Origin: Planctomycetia bacterium
Lineage (GTDB): Bacteria; Planctomycetota; Phycisphaerae; UBA1845; UTPLA1
Direction of reading: 5' to 3'
Length of the DNA: 64,000 nt
NCBI GenBank assembly: GCA_015200345.1
Contig: CP054187.1
Coordinates: forward strand, 3,270,470 to 3,334,469
In this document: in pieces, positions 16,192 through 24,089 of the stretch
How positions within the stretch are numbered: the first letter of the stretch is position 1
Layout: the number at the start of each line of letters is the position of its first letter
Made by a program: the position numbers and the translations under genes
The notes under the pieces: model-generated
Database searches by the model: none
Told to the model about the DNA's origin: nothing
What the model saw: the letters and a program-made list of their open reading frames with translations, nothing else

Positions 16192-17254
16192 TCACGCTGC
16201 GAGCGCGTGTTTCGGCCGGGGAATCACCCGATTGCCGATGGCAGCCGGCGTCGTCGCTTCGCCCGATCTCGTCGATTTTCTTCGTGACGCGGAAGGCCCG
16301 GTTGCCGCGGAGCTGACCCAGCCGTCCCAGGAACTTGTCCCGGCCTTCGACTTGCAGGCTCATTTCCTCGGTGACGAGCTTGTCGAGCCGGATCAGATCG
16401 CCCGGCGCGAGCGACATCAGGTCGGCCAGGGTGATGCGTGTTTGGCCGAGATACGCGCGCAGATTGATCTCCGCGTTGCGAAGCTTCTGCGTCAGCGCGC
16501 GGCGATGGGCCGTGTTGACCGTCCCGCGGCTGTAGGCCAGCCAGCTTTGCGTCGCGAGCTTGCCGATGACCGGCTCGATGACGTTGAACGGAATGCAGAT
16601 GCTCATCGTGCCCGCGCGAGCGCCGACCTTCAATTCGAAACCCACCACGACGACCACTTCGTTCGGCGCGACAATCTGCACGAGGTGCGGATTGCTCTCG
16701 TGCCCGGCCAGGTCGAACTTCACCTCGATCAGCTCGCTCCATGCTTCGGACAGATTCTCCAGCGCGCGATCGAGGATGCGGTTCACCAGTCGCTGTTCGA
16801 TGAGCGTCAGCGGCCGCTGGGGGATGAAAATGTCCGAGTTGGTGCCGCCCAGAAGGCGGTCGATGATCGGGAAGACGATGAGCGGGCTGATCTCAAGACA
16901 CATCTTGCCGGTCAGCGTCTCGGCCGACAGTAGATTGAAACAGGTCGGGCTGGGCAGCGAATGGATGAACTCGCTGTAGGTGAGCTGCTCGGCCGTCGCG
17001 ACGTGCGTTTCGACGATGGTGCGAAGGAATGCCGAGAGCGACGCCCCGAAGCTGCGAGCGAACGACTCGTGAATCGATTGCAGCGCCCGCATCTGCTCCT
17101 TGCTGACGCGTTCGGGACGTTTGAAGTCGTATTCGGTGACTTCGCGGCCTTGGCGGCGGCGGTCGCCGGCGAATTCGAAATCGTCGCCGTCGCTGTCGGT
17201 GGCGACCGCATCGAGCAGCGCGTTGACTTCGTTTGGATCGAGGACTTCGGTCAT
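16187..17254 (-). CDS. fliM: Flagellar motor switch protein FliM
   Basis: FliM is a C-ring component that binds CheY-P and controls rotor direction. The 355-residue product has a short N-terminal CheY-binding peptide ('VLDPNEVNALLDAV', resembling the usual LSQxEIDALL), a linker, the CheC-like middle domain ('RVSKEQMRALQSIHESFARSFG', 'VFPIIDRLLGG', 'LTLIEQRLVNRI') and the C-terminal SpoA domain ('INLRAYLGQTRITLADLMSLAPGDLIRLD'). The ATG has a G-rich site upstream. No other flagellar gene is adjacent, so fliM sits apart from the rest of the flagellar set, at least within this window. Confidence 0.95.
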   Translation of the reverse strand: MTEVLDPNEVNALLDAVATDSDGDDFEFAGDRRRQGREVTEYDFKRPERVSKEQMRALQSIHESFARSFGASLSAFLRTIVETHVATAEQLTYSEFIHSLPSPTCFNLLSAETLTGKMCLEISPLIVFPIIDRLLGGTNSDIFIPQRPLTLIEQRLVNRILDRALENLSEAWSELIEVKFDLAGHESNPHLVQIVAPNEVVVVVGFELKVGARAGTMSICIPFNVIEPVIGKLATQSWLAYSRGTVNTAHRRALTQKLRNAEINLRAYLGQTRITLADLMSLAPGDLIRLDKLVTEEMSLQVEGRDKFLGRLGQLRGNRAFRVTKKIDEIGRSDDAGCHRQSGDSPAETRARSVI

Positions 17255-17493
17255 GTCCTGGCAGCCCCCCGGATGGGCGGCGCAATTCCTGCGCCTGCAA
17301 CGGGTTAAGCCTGCTCTCTTATCGGATGTCTCGCGGAAGATTCTCAAGCGACATGGGGCCGTTTTGAATCGCTCCACTCGCACACGAAAAAGCGTCGTCG
17401 CGATGGGCAGGCCGGAAATAATCGGCCCGCGCGGGCACAATATCCGGCTGGATTCGCTTCGTCGTCGGAGCGGCGTACCCAAGGAGCCTTACC

Positions 17494-18219
17494 ATGTTTC
17501 GGAACCACCCTCATGCGGAAGTCGGCCCGACCACGGTCGTGAATCGTCGAATGGGCCTGGGGGCCTCGATCGTCTGGGGCCTGACAGGAATCATCGTGAC
17601 CGCCATCGTTGCGGGCAGCGGGCTGGCGGTTTATGCGCTGCGCGTTGTGGACCGCCGGGCCGATGGCGCGGTCGTTCTGGTTTCGCGGGTCCTGGGCGAG
17701 CTGCCGGAATATCGCGCGGCGCTGCCGCCGGCGCTGGCCGATGCGATAGATGACGTTCGCCGGCCGGATTATCGCAATCAACTGGCGGTGACGACGAAAC
17801 TCCTTCCGCGCGATGGTCGAAACCACCAGTCGGCATCAGTCGAGGTGCGCAACGGCGGCGAAGAACTCGTCTCGCTGTTGAGCATGCGGATCGTCGGAAT
17901 GGACAGCGAGGGTCAAGCCGTCGAGGAACGCATGACGTACGCGGCGACGCCGATTCAGATCGATGACGAATGGCGCGGTCCGCTGCTGCCGGGTGAGACA
18001 CGGCGATTCGTGGTGCGCTGGCGGGCGCATGACAAGGTGTCGGACGTGACGCACGAGATCACCGATCTGCGTGTGTGGAAGGATCGGGCCGACGCGGGGG
18101 TCGCGCCGGAATCGGACGAGGCGGACGAAGGCACGACGGCATCCAAGTCCTATCGTTCGCAGATGCCGAAGAAGTCCCCGACGCGCGAGGTCGTAAGTGT
18201 GCGTGAGAGCGATGATTAG
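17494..18219 (+). CDS. Single-pass membrane protein of unknown function
   Basis: This 241-residue protein has a hydrophilic N-terminus and one strong transmembrane helix (about residues 24-48). A predicted extracytoplasmic region of about 150 residues contains beta-rich sequence such as 'ASVEVRNGGEELVSLLSMRIVG' and 'LLPGETRRFVVRWRA'. These resemble immunoglobulin-like or 'DUF-type' accessory folds in membrane-anchored bacterial proteins. The tail is charged and low-complexity. An AAGGAG site seven bases before the ATG supports the start. No family was recognised. A stem-loop follows the stop codon. Confidence 0.75.
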   Translation: MFRNHPHAEVGPTTVVNRRMGLGASIVWGLTGIIVTAIVAGSGLAVYALRVVDRRADGAVVLVSRVLGELPEYRAALPPALADAIDDVRRPDYRNQLAVTTKLLPRDGRNHQSASVEVRNGGEELVSLLSMRIVGMDSEGQAVEERMTYAATPIQIDDEWRGPLLPGETRRFVVRWRAHDKVSDVTHEITDLRVWKDRADAGVAPESDEADEGTTASKSYRSQMPKKSPTREVVSVRESDD

Positions 18220-18261
18220 CCGCGTTGCTTGACCATCGGGAATTCGACGCTTAGGCTCCTG

Positions 18262-18311
18262 ACGGGCTTTCGCCACCGTGAAAAGCGGGGCAAAAGCCCG
18301 TTTGGCTTTAT
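18262..18311 (+). terminator. Possible intrinsic terminator
   Basis: A nine-base inverted repeat, ACGGGCTTT … AAAGCCCGT, with a 22-base loop is followed by TTGGCTTTAT. It lies about 40 bases after the stop of the membrane-protein gene. The T-run is interrupted, so termination is plausible but not certain. Confidence 0.45.
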
Positions 18312-18377
18312 CTCGGCGCGTCGGGTCGCGCGGCCTTGCCTTGCCCGGCCTTGTCGATGAAGGAATCGTTCACGTCG

Positions 18378-18977
18378 ATGCAGCATCGCGGACTGGCCAA
18401 AATTGATGTCATGCTGATGGTGCTGGTGGCCTTGGCGGGGTTGATCTACCTGTCGCGTTGGCTTCCGCTGGGCGGCGGCGGAGGAGCGGCGCAGCGCGCG
18501 GCGTGCCTGGCGAATCTGGCGACGATCGGCAAGGGGTTGTCGGCCTACCTGGAAGCGAACGATCAGCGGTGGCCTTACGTGGAGAAGCTGCGGTCGCTGC
18601 CGATGCACAACCCGCCGTGGCTGATTTTGCCGGATGTCTTGAAACCGTACGTGAGCGCGGGAGCGGGCGAGCCGTTTCACTGCCCGGCCGATCGGCGGAC
18701 GTTGGGGGAGGACAATCCGCTGGAGAAACAGTACGGCAGGCAAACGACGTGGTACGCAACGGAAGGCTCAAGCTACGAGTGGATCTGGGGGGAGGCCTAC
18801 GGCGGCAAGCGCGTCGGCGAGGAGATGCTGGCGAAGGCGAAGGGGTTCGGCCTGGGCCGGGCCGATCAGCCGATGCTGGCGGATTTTGAGGCGTTTCACA
18901 CGGGCGACGAGCAGGGGCCGTTCAACACGCTGAACGCGGACCTGAAGCCGCGAACAGCGCGGACGGCGAACCGATAA
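18378..18977 (+). CDS. Type II/IV pseudopilin-like protein (planctomycetal prepilin family)
   Basis: From the ATG at 18378 the protein begins MQHRG followed by 'LAKIDVMLMVLVALAGLIYL'. This is a five-residue basic leader, a Gly at -1 and a hydrophobic helix, the class III signal layout of prepilins. Residue +5 is Asp rather than the usual Glu. After the helix, 'RAACLANLATIGKGLSAYLEAN' matches the C-x-x-N-L-x-x-I-G-x-x-L-x-x-Y motif of planctomycetal DUF1559-type pseudopilins. The rest is a globular domain with two cysteines. Upstream in-frame starts (18357, 18336) would give an atypical leader. It is probably processed by a prepilin peptidase and placed in a pseudopilus or left in the inner membrane. 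Confidence 0.68.
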   Translation: MQHRGLAKIDVMLMVLVALAGLIYLSRWLPLGGGGGAAQRAACLANLATIGKGLSAYLEANDQRWPYVEKLRSLPMHNPPWLILPDVLKPYVSAGAGEPFHCPADRRTLGEDNPLEKQYGRQTTWYATEGSSYEWIWGEAYGGKRVGEEMLAKAKGFGLGRADQPMLADFEAFHTGDEQGPFNTLNADLKPRTARTANR

Positions 18978-19038
18978 CACCCTCCGGTTGCGTCCGGTGC
19001 GACGGGAGAAATGATACAAACGTATAGGAAATAGGCGT

Positions 19039-19689
19039 ATGATGACGCAGTTGGAGAGTCACGCCGCGGGGCAGCCTGCGACGAACCTGGTGAAGCGGCA
19101 CCGCACGTCGGCCGTCGTCGGGACGACGATCGGCGTGTTGCTGGTCGCGTCGATCGTGACGTACCTGTGGGCGGCGACGCCTGCGCGGCCGAACGTGCAG
19201 ACGGCCAAGCCGGCCGAGATGGTGACATTCGTGAGTCACGAGCGCGGTTTGGCGGGGCTCCCGCAGATCGAGCAGGAACAGTTCATCAAGAGCTGGCAGG
19301 GTCGGCTGGCGTCGGACGCGGCCTATCGCGAAGCGATGCGCGAATCGCTGAAGGCATTGAGCGAGGAGGAGCGCAAGGCGTTCGTCACGGCGATGATCCG
19401 CGTGATGAAGCGGGCGTTCATCGACGACGCGAAGCGTTACGCGGGGCTGTCGCAGCAGGAGCGGTTCAAGTTTGTGCGAGAGCGGCTGACGGAGTACGCC
19501 AGCCAGGCGCCGCTGCTGAAGGATCTCACGCGTGACACGGGTTTCAAGCGCGATCTGCCCGGCGGCCAGGATGAAGTGCGCCAGTGGCTGATGGAAAATA
19601 CGACGGCCGAAGAGCGCGCGATCGGCGAGCCGTACGTCGAGGCGCTGAAACACATCAGCGAGCAGGATCGCAGGCAGAAGAAGGATTAG
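19039..19689 (+). CDS. Membrane-anchored helical protein of unknown function
   Basis: This 216-residue protein has a cytoplasmic N-terminus, a single transmembrane helix (about 24-46, 'VVGTTIGVLLVASIVTYLWA') and a charged, largely helical extracytoplasmic domain. That domain has repeated motifs of the type 'LSEEERKAFV', 'LSQQERFKFV' and 'TAEERAIGE', perhaps three related helical units. No family was recognised. It is 61 bases downstream of the pseudopilin-like gene and could be cotranscribed with it. Confidence 0.72.
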   Translation: MMTQLESHAAGQPATNLVKRHRTSAVVGTTIGVLLVASIVTYLWAATPARPNVQTAKPAEMVTFVSHERGLAGLPQIEQEQFIKSWQGRLASDAAYREAMRESLKALSEEERKAFVTAMIRVMKRAFIDDAKRYAGLSQQERFKFVRERLTEYASQAPLLKDLTRDTGFKRDLPGGQDEVRQWLMENTTAEERAIGEPYVEALKHISEQDRRQKKD

Positions 19690-19762
19690 ATCCCGTTGAG
19701 CTGCGGGGGTATCGTTCATCGCGATTTTACGGCAACCAACCCGCCGCATGGGATTTGCAGGA

Positions 19763-19775
19763 TGGGCAATGCCCA
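19763..19775 (+). repeat. Perfect palindrome TGGGCA-A-TGCCCA between convergent genes
   Basis: This 13-base inverted repeat sits directly against the stop codon of the minus-strand hydrolase gene, in the 86-base gap between convergent genes. It may be a weak hairpin for transcript ends or a remnant of a dispersed element. It has no T-run. Confidence 0.4.
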
Positions 19776-20750
19776 CTACGGCGAGGGGTCGGTCGCGGCG
19801 ACGCGGCCGAGGGAGCGCGGGAGTGCTGCGTTGCCGTCATCGGCAAGGATCGGCGGGCCGCTCAATTCCGTAATCAGCGGAGCGAGGTAGGCTTTCACGA
19901 AGGTCGGATGGGTCCAGTCGGTGTGACCGCCGAAATGGCCTGCCCATCGCATGTCGGCGCTGTAGGGCACCTGGTGCAGCTTGCGGTAGAGGGCGGCGGC
20001 TTCGCTGGAATCGTCGGCGGGCTTCTGAAAGCCGACCGCGCCGGCGGATTGGCCGTGCCGCCGGTCGATGGTGCCGGCGACGGTGGTGCCGGCGCGGAGA
20101 AAGACGGCGTCCAACTCGGAATAATAATTGAAGATGCCGAAGGTGGTGCGTCGCAAGGCGTTGCGCAGGTCATAATGCGGGCTGATGGCCGGCGCGAGTA
20201 AGACAACTGTAGAGACCTGTACGTTCTCCGGCAGCCGCTCGACCGCCATGATCGCCAGCCCGCCGCCGCCGGAATGGCCGACGATGTGCAGCGGGGCGTG
20301 CGGATGCTGCGCGCGATAGGAAATGATCCGGTTGTTCAGGCGCTGGGCCACGACCTTGTTGCGCTCGTAGTCGGCGAGGTTGATGAGCAGACCGCCGGGG
20401 ATGGGCGTGCCCCAGTCGAAAATCTCGATGCCGCACTCGACGCCGCCGTCGGCCAATCCGCGGGCAAGCGATTCGTTGAGAATGCTGCGGCCCTCGATGC
20501 CAGGCAGAATGACGACGAGGCCTTTTTCCAGCCGCTCGGGCGTGCGCAGGTGATCGAGACTGCACCCGGTTGCGAGCATCAGAATGGCCAGCGCGGCGAG
20601 CCCCGCGACGGATTCCAGCGCGGCGCGGCGCGGGGCGATCGACGTCGCGGACGTGTAGCGGCGGCCGGGTATGTGCTGCGAAGCGGTCAGACCATCCATG
20701 GGGAGGCTCTCCAAAAAGGCCGAGCGGGCAAGCGTCGGCTGCATAATCAT
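19776..20750 (-). CDS. Lipoprotein alpha/beta hydrolase
   Basis: A long N-region is followed by a hydrophobic segment ending in the lipobox 'LATGC' (Cys63 from the first ATG, 46 from Met18), so the protein is likely an envelope lipoprotein. The mature part has an alpha/beta-hydrolase core with the nucleophile elbow 'HIVGHSGGGGLAIMA' (G-H-S-G-G). Further hydrolase-like features are 'VVLLAPAISPHYDL' and a late His in 'GGHTDWTHPTF'. A lipase or esterase role is likely; the substrate is unknown. It starts seven bases after the stop of the polytopic membrane protein gene, so the two form an operon. Whether Met1 or Met18 is used is unclear. Confidence 0.78.
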   Translation of the reverse strand: MIMQPTLARSAFLESLPMDGLTASQHIPGRRYTSATSIAPRRAALESVAGLAALAILMLATGCSLDHLRTPERLEKGLVVILPGIEGRSILNESLARGLADGGVECGIEIFDWGTPIPGGLLINLADYERNKVVAQRLNNRIISYRAQHPHAPLHIVGHSGGGGLAIMAVERLPENVQVSTVVLLAPAISPHYDLRNALRRTTFGIFNYYSELDAVFLRAGTTVAGTIDRRHGQSAGAVGFQKPADDSSEAAALYRKLHQVPYSADMRWAGHFGGHTDWTHPTFVKAYLAPLITELSGPPILADDGNAALPRSLGRVAATDPSP

Positions 20751-20757
20751 CGGCGAA

Positions 20758-22716
20758 TCATCGAGCGAAAGCGATGCGATGCCGGGGCGATCGCGCCGAG
20801 AAGTTCAGGTGCATGAGCAGAACCCACGCGAGCGAAGACTGCGCTGCGGCGACAACAGCATAGACCCAGACCGGAAGCTGCGGGAAGTTGCCGAACTGAA
20901 TCAGCATTGCCGCGGCGACCATGCTGGCCATCGTCCCGACGAGGACGAGGGCGATGCTGGCGTGGAGCCAGGTGACCAGCCTGCTGTTGGGGTGCAGGGC
21001 GAAGGCCCCGGCGACGGCGGCCGCGCCAAGGAAGACGATCCAGACCGTGTGTGCGTGATAGCGGGAGAGTTTGAACGCCGCAAGCCAGGCCGACCAGGAC
21101 TGGTGGGGGTTTCGCGGCCAGACCGACCAGAGCAGGGCAACGGCGACGCCGAAGGCGAAGACGAGCAGCATGGCGACGGCGGAACGGTGGCGCGGATCGG
21201 CGATGAGCACGCGCAGGCCGGTGACGGCGACGACGCCGGCGATGACGGCGGTGAGCAGGATCCAGACAAAAGGCGCGATCTCGCGAACGGCGCCCTGCTG
21301 GGAGAGCCGCACCTGGAGCGCCTCCTGCGCGGCGCGTTGTTCGGTCGTGAGCGTCGATCGACCGCGGCCGGCGAGGGATTGAGTCGTCGGGCTGGAGTCG
21401 AGGCGGTGCGCGCCTTCGGAGGATACGTTGAGGTCGGGGAGTTCGGTCTGGGCCGAGGCGCGCGGATCGTTGACGGGCAGTCCCATGTTGAAGAGCGGGC
21501 TGGCTTCGGCGCTTCGGCCGAGGGCGTCGTTGCCGGCGCGGACGAGCGACATGGTGCCGACCGAGTTTGACAGGGCCAGCCCCGCGGTCATGAGGGTCAA
21601 GGCATAGGCAAGGTTGAGCACGCCAATGCCCAGGGCCATGTGCAGTAGAACGGCGGCGAGACACGACAGTTCCAGGGCGATCATCCATTGCCACGGTTCG
21701 ACGTTGCGTATGCTGATTTCTTCAATGGCGATCGGCGTGGCGGCGTCGGCCGAGAGTTCGGGAAACGTGCGCCATTCGGCGTAGCCGGTTTTTACGCAGT
21801 GATAAGCGAGCGCGATCAGCACGAGGGCGTTAAGAAAATGCACCGTGCGGGTGCGATTCACAGCGATGCCGACGGCGGTCAGAATCAGCACGACGGCCCA
21901 GGTGCATTCCTCGCCCCAGCGCGTGAGAAATTCCAACGCGGAAGGGAGGAATCGCCCCGCGAGCGTGTCCCATTGATACCAGTTTTTGACCGTTCCCAGA
22001 GACGCGAGCGCGACGAGCGCGAAGCCCAGCAGGCTGCCCGCGTTCAGCGTTCGCCCGTGCCGACCGGATTGCGACAACGCCGCCAGCGCCAGGCACACGA
22101 CGACGCCGAATCGCCACGCGAAACCCTCCGCGGCCGAGAGGCTCGATAGGATCGTCACGGCCTTGCCCTGCAAGAGCGCGTCAACGGTGTAAGCCGCGCC
22201 CGCGAAGAGGGCGGCCGTGACAAGCGAATAGACGAATCGCGCGCGCAGCAGCTTCGCGCCGGTCAGTGCGAACATCAGCGCGAGCGTCCATCGGCCGGCC
22301 TCGCTTGCGTAGGCGTGATTCAGAACCGCCGCGATGCTATCGCCACCGATCGGCACGGAGCGTTCGGCCGCAAGCATCGCCGTAAGCCGCGTCCACCATT
22401 CGGCGATGCGTGGCGCCGGGCAGACGGCCAACCAGCCGGCGGCGACGACGAGTGCCAGTCCGAACACCCCCGCACTCCATCCAGGCGGGGAGGCGGCGGA
22501 TTCATAGACGACGGAGACGGCTGACTTGGACACGGCACCTGGAGCGGAGTACGAAGCGCCTTCCAGCGAGATGAGGGTCGGTCCGCGCTGGTCGGAGGAG
22601 TTGCCCGCGACGCCGTAGGTCGAGCGCGGCGGATTGGCTGGCGCACCGGCGGCGGATCCGTTGGTCGGCGCGCCGACGGATGCGTCGCCGTTCTTGCTGA
22701 TTGAGAGGTCGGACAT
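20758..22716 (-). CDS. Polytopic membrane protein of unknown function (652 residues)
   Basis: After a roughly 75-residue Ser/Ala/Gly-rich hydrophilic N-terminus there are about 13-15 hydrophobic helices, split into two blocks by a hydrophilic loop (about residues 425-490, 'LPDLNVSSEGAHRLDSS'). No transporter, glycosyltransferase or cytochrome-biogenesis motif was recognised. A GGAG site precedes the ATG, and a TATACC box that could be a -10 lies about 35 bases upstream. It is the first gene of a pair with the lipoprotein hydrolase, which suggests an envelope role. Confidence 0.75.
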   Translation of the reverse strand: MSDLSISKNGDASVGAPTNGSAAGAPANPPRSTYGVAGNSSDQRGPTLISLEGASYSAPGAVSKSAVSVVYESAASPPGWSAGVFGLALVVAAGWLAVCPAPRIAEWWTRLTAMLAAERSVPIGGDSIAAVLNHAYASEAGRWTLALMFALTGAKLLRARFVYSLVTAALFAGAAYTVDALLQGKAVTILSSLSAAEGFAWRFGVVVCLALAALSQSGRHGRTLNAGSLLGFALVALASLGTVKNWYQWDTLAGRFLPSALEFLTRWGEECTWAVVLILTAVGIAVNRTRTVHFLNALVLIALAYHCVKTGYAEWRTFPELSADAATPIAIEEISIRNVEPWQWMIALELSCLAAVLLHMALGIGVLNLAYALTLMTAGLALSNSVGTMSLVRAGNDALGRSAEASPLFNMGLPVNDPRASAQTELPDLNVSSEGAHRLDSSPTTQSLAGRGRSTLTTEQRAAQEALQVRLSQQGAVREIAPFVWILLTAVIAGVVAVTGLRVLIADPRHRSAVAMLLVFAFGVAVALLWSVWPRNPHQSWSAWLAAFKLSRYHAHTVWIVFLGAAAVAGAFALHPNSRLVTWLHASIALVLVGTMASMVAAAMLIQFGNFPQLPVWVYAVVAAAQSSLAWVLLMHLNFSARSPRHRIAFAR

Positions 22717-22844
22717 TCAAGACTCCGCGCGGACGGACTCCCCATGGTATACAGGGAACGTTCGAAATAATTTCGATATCGGCAGGGGCAAGCCGTCGGC
22801 GGCGCGGCAAAACCGGCCGAAGGACGCCACCGCAGGGGGCAAAC

Positions 22845-24089
22845 CTAGTTTTCAGGCCAGTTACGCGGACCGAGGCTGGTGAGGAAGCCCGGCCCGTTGA
22901 TCGGCCAGTCGGCGAGGTACTGCTTGATGCGCTGGGGAGTGACGGCGTCGATGGCGGCGAGGCGTTCGGCGACATCGCGCGGGCGGTCGAAGCTGTTCAG
23001 GTCGGAGGCAAGCTGCATGAGCCGGTAGTACGGGGCTTCGGCTTCGGTGGCGAGACTGGTGCGCGAACGGTTCTTGACGCGCTGAACTTCGTCTCCGCTG
23101 ACGCCCAGGTCGGTCATGCGGGCGATTTCGCGGCGCATGGCGTCGACCATCTGTTCGGCCTTGGCGGGTTCACAAAACCCCCAGATCATCATGAGACCGT
23201 TGTCTCCATAGGCGAGCCGCCCGGCGGAGACGTGCGGCGCGATTCCGGCCTGAATGATGTTCCAGTAGAAGCGGGAGTTGTGCCCGCCGAGGATGCTGGC
23301 GGCGACGTCGGCGACTTCCTCATCGGGGTGATTGGCTGGCGGCGCCGGGTAACACAGCGCGATCGCCTGCTGCTGAAAGCGGTCGGTTTTTCGAACGACC
23401 ACGCCCTCGGCCCATTTGGGCGGCGGCGTGCGTGGCGGGCGTTCCGGGCCGCGCTGCCAGTCGCCGCAGAGTCGTTGTGTCGTATTGATGACCTCGCGCG
23501 GCTCGATGGCGCCGGCGACGAGCAGGACCATGTTCGCCGGGTTGTAACGCGCCTGGAAATAGGCGTGCATGGCGTCACGGGTCAGCGCGGAGACCGTCTC
23601 GGCCGTTCCCAGCACGGGCCAGGCGAGCGGATGGCCTGCGTAGATGCGTTCGTGGAGCAGCTCGTACACCTGCCGGTCGATCTGGTCGTCCGACATGGCG
23701 ATTTCTTCGAGGATGACCTGCTTCTCGGTTTCGAACTCGTCGGGCGGCAGGGCCGATTGCATCATGTCGGCGATCAGTTCGATCTGCTTTTCCAGGTCGG
23801 CGGTGCGCACCCATCCGAAGTAAAACGTCTTTTCCTTGCTCGTGTAGGCGTTGTAGGTGCTGCCGAGGTTGTCGAAGTCGATGGTGATCTGCTGCCAGGT
23901 GCGGCGGTGCGTACCCTTGAAGCACATGTGTTCGAGAAAATGCGATACGCCGGCTTGGTGCGGTGCCTCGTCGCGCGCGCCGGTGCGCACGAGAAAACCC
24001 GCCGCGGCGCTTTGCACGTGCGGCATCGGCTCCATGACGATGCGAAGCCCGTTGTCCAGAACGTGTTCAACGAATGACCCGCCCATCAT
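22845..24089 (-). CDS. M16-family zinc metallopeptidase, catalytic subunit (HxxEH present)
   Basis: This 414-residue M16B peptidase subunit has the inverted zinc motif HFLEH in 'GVSHFLEHMCFKGT' near residue 50, plus the distal glutamate region 'EKQVILEEIAMSDDQ'. It looks like a mitochondrial processing peptidase beta-type subunit. The C-terminal half lacks the Arg/Tyr pair that grips substrate in the family: the equivalent segment reads 'SRFYWNIIQAGIAPHVSAG'. The neighbouring upstream gene supplies that pair but lacks the zinc motif, so the two products probably form one active heterodimer. The ATG has an AAGGAG and overlaps the stop of the partner by four bases, fitting equimolar synthesis. 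Confidence 0.92.
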   Translation of the reverse strand: MMGGSFVEHVLDNGLRIVMEPMPHVQSAAAGFLVRTGARDEAPHQAGVSHFLEHMCFKGTHRRTWQQITIDFDNLGSTYNAYTSKEKTFYFGWVRTADLEKQIELIADMMQSALPPDEFETEKQVILEEIAMSDDQIDRQVYELLHERIYAGHPLAWPVLGTAETVSALTRDAMHAYFQARYNPANMVLLVAGAIEPREVINTTQRLCGDWQRGPERPPRTPPPKWAEGVVVRKTDRFQQQAIALCYPAPPANHPDEEVADVAASILGGHNSRFYWNIIQAGIAPHVSAGRLAYGDNGLMMIWGFCEPAKAEQMVDAMRREIARMTDLGVSGDEVQRVKNRSRTSLATEAEAPYYRLMQLASDLNSFDRPRDVAERLAAIDAVTPQRIKQYLADWPINGPGFLTSLGPRNWPEN

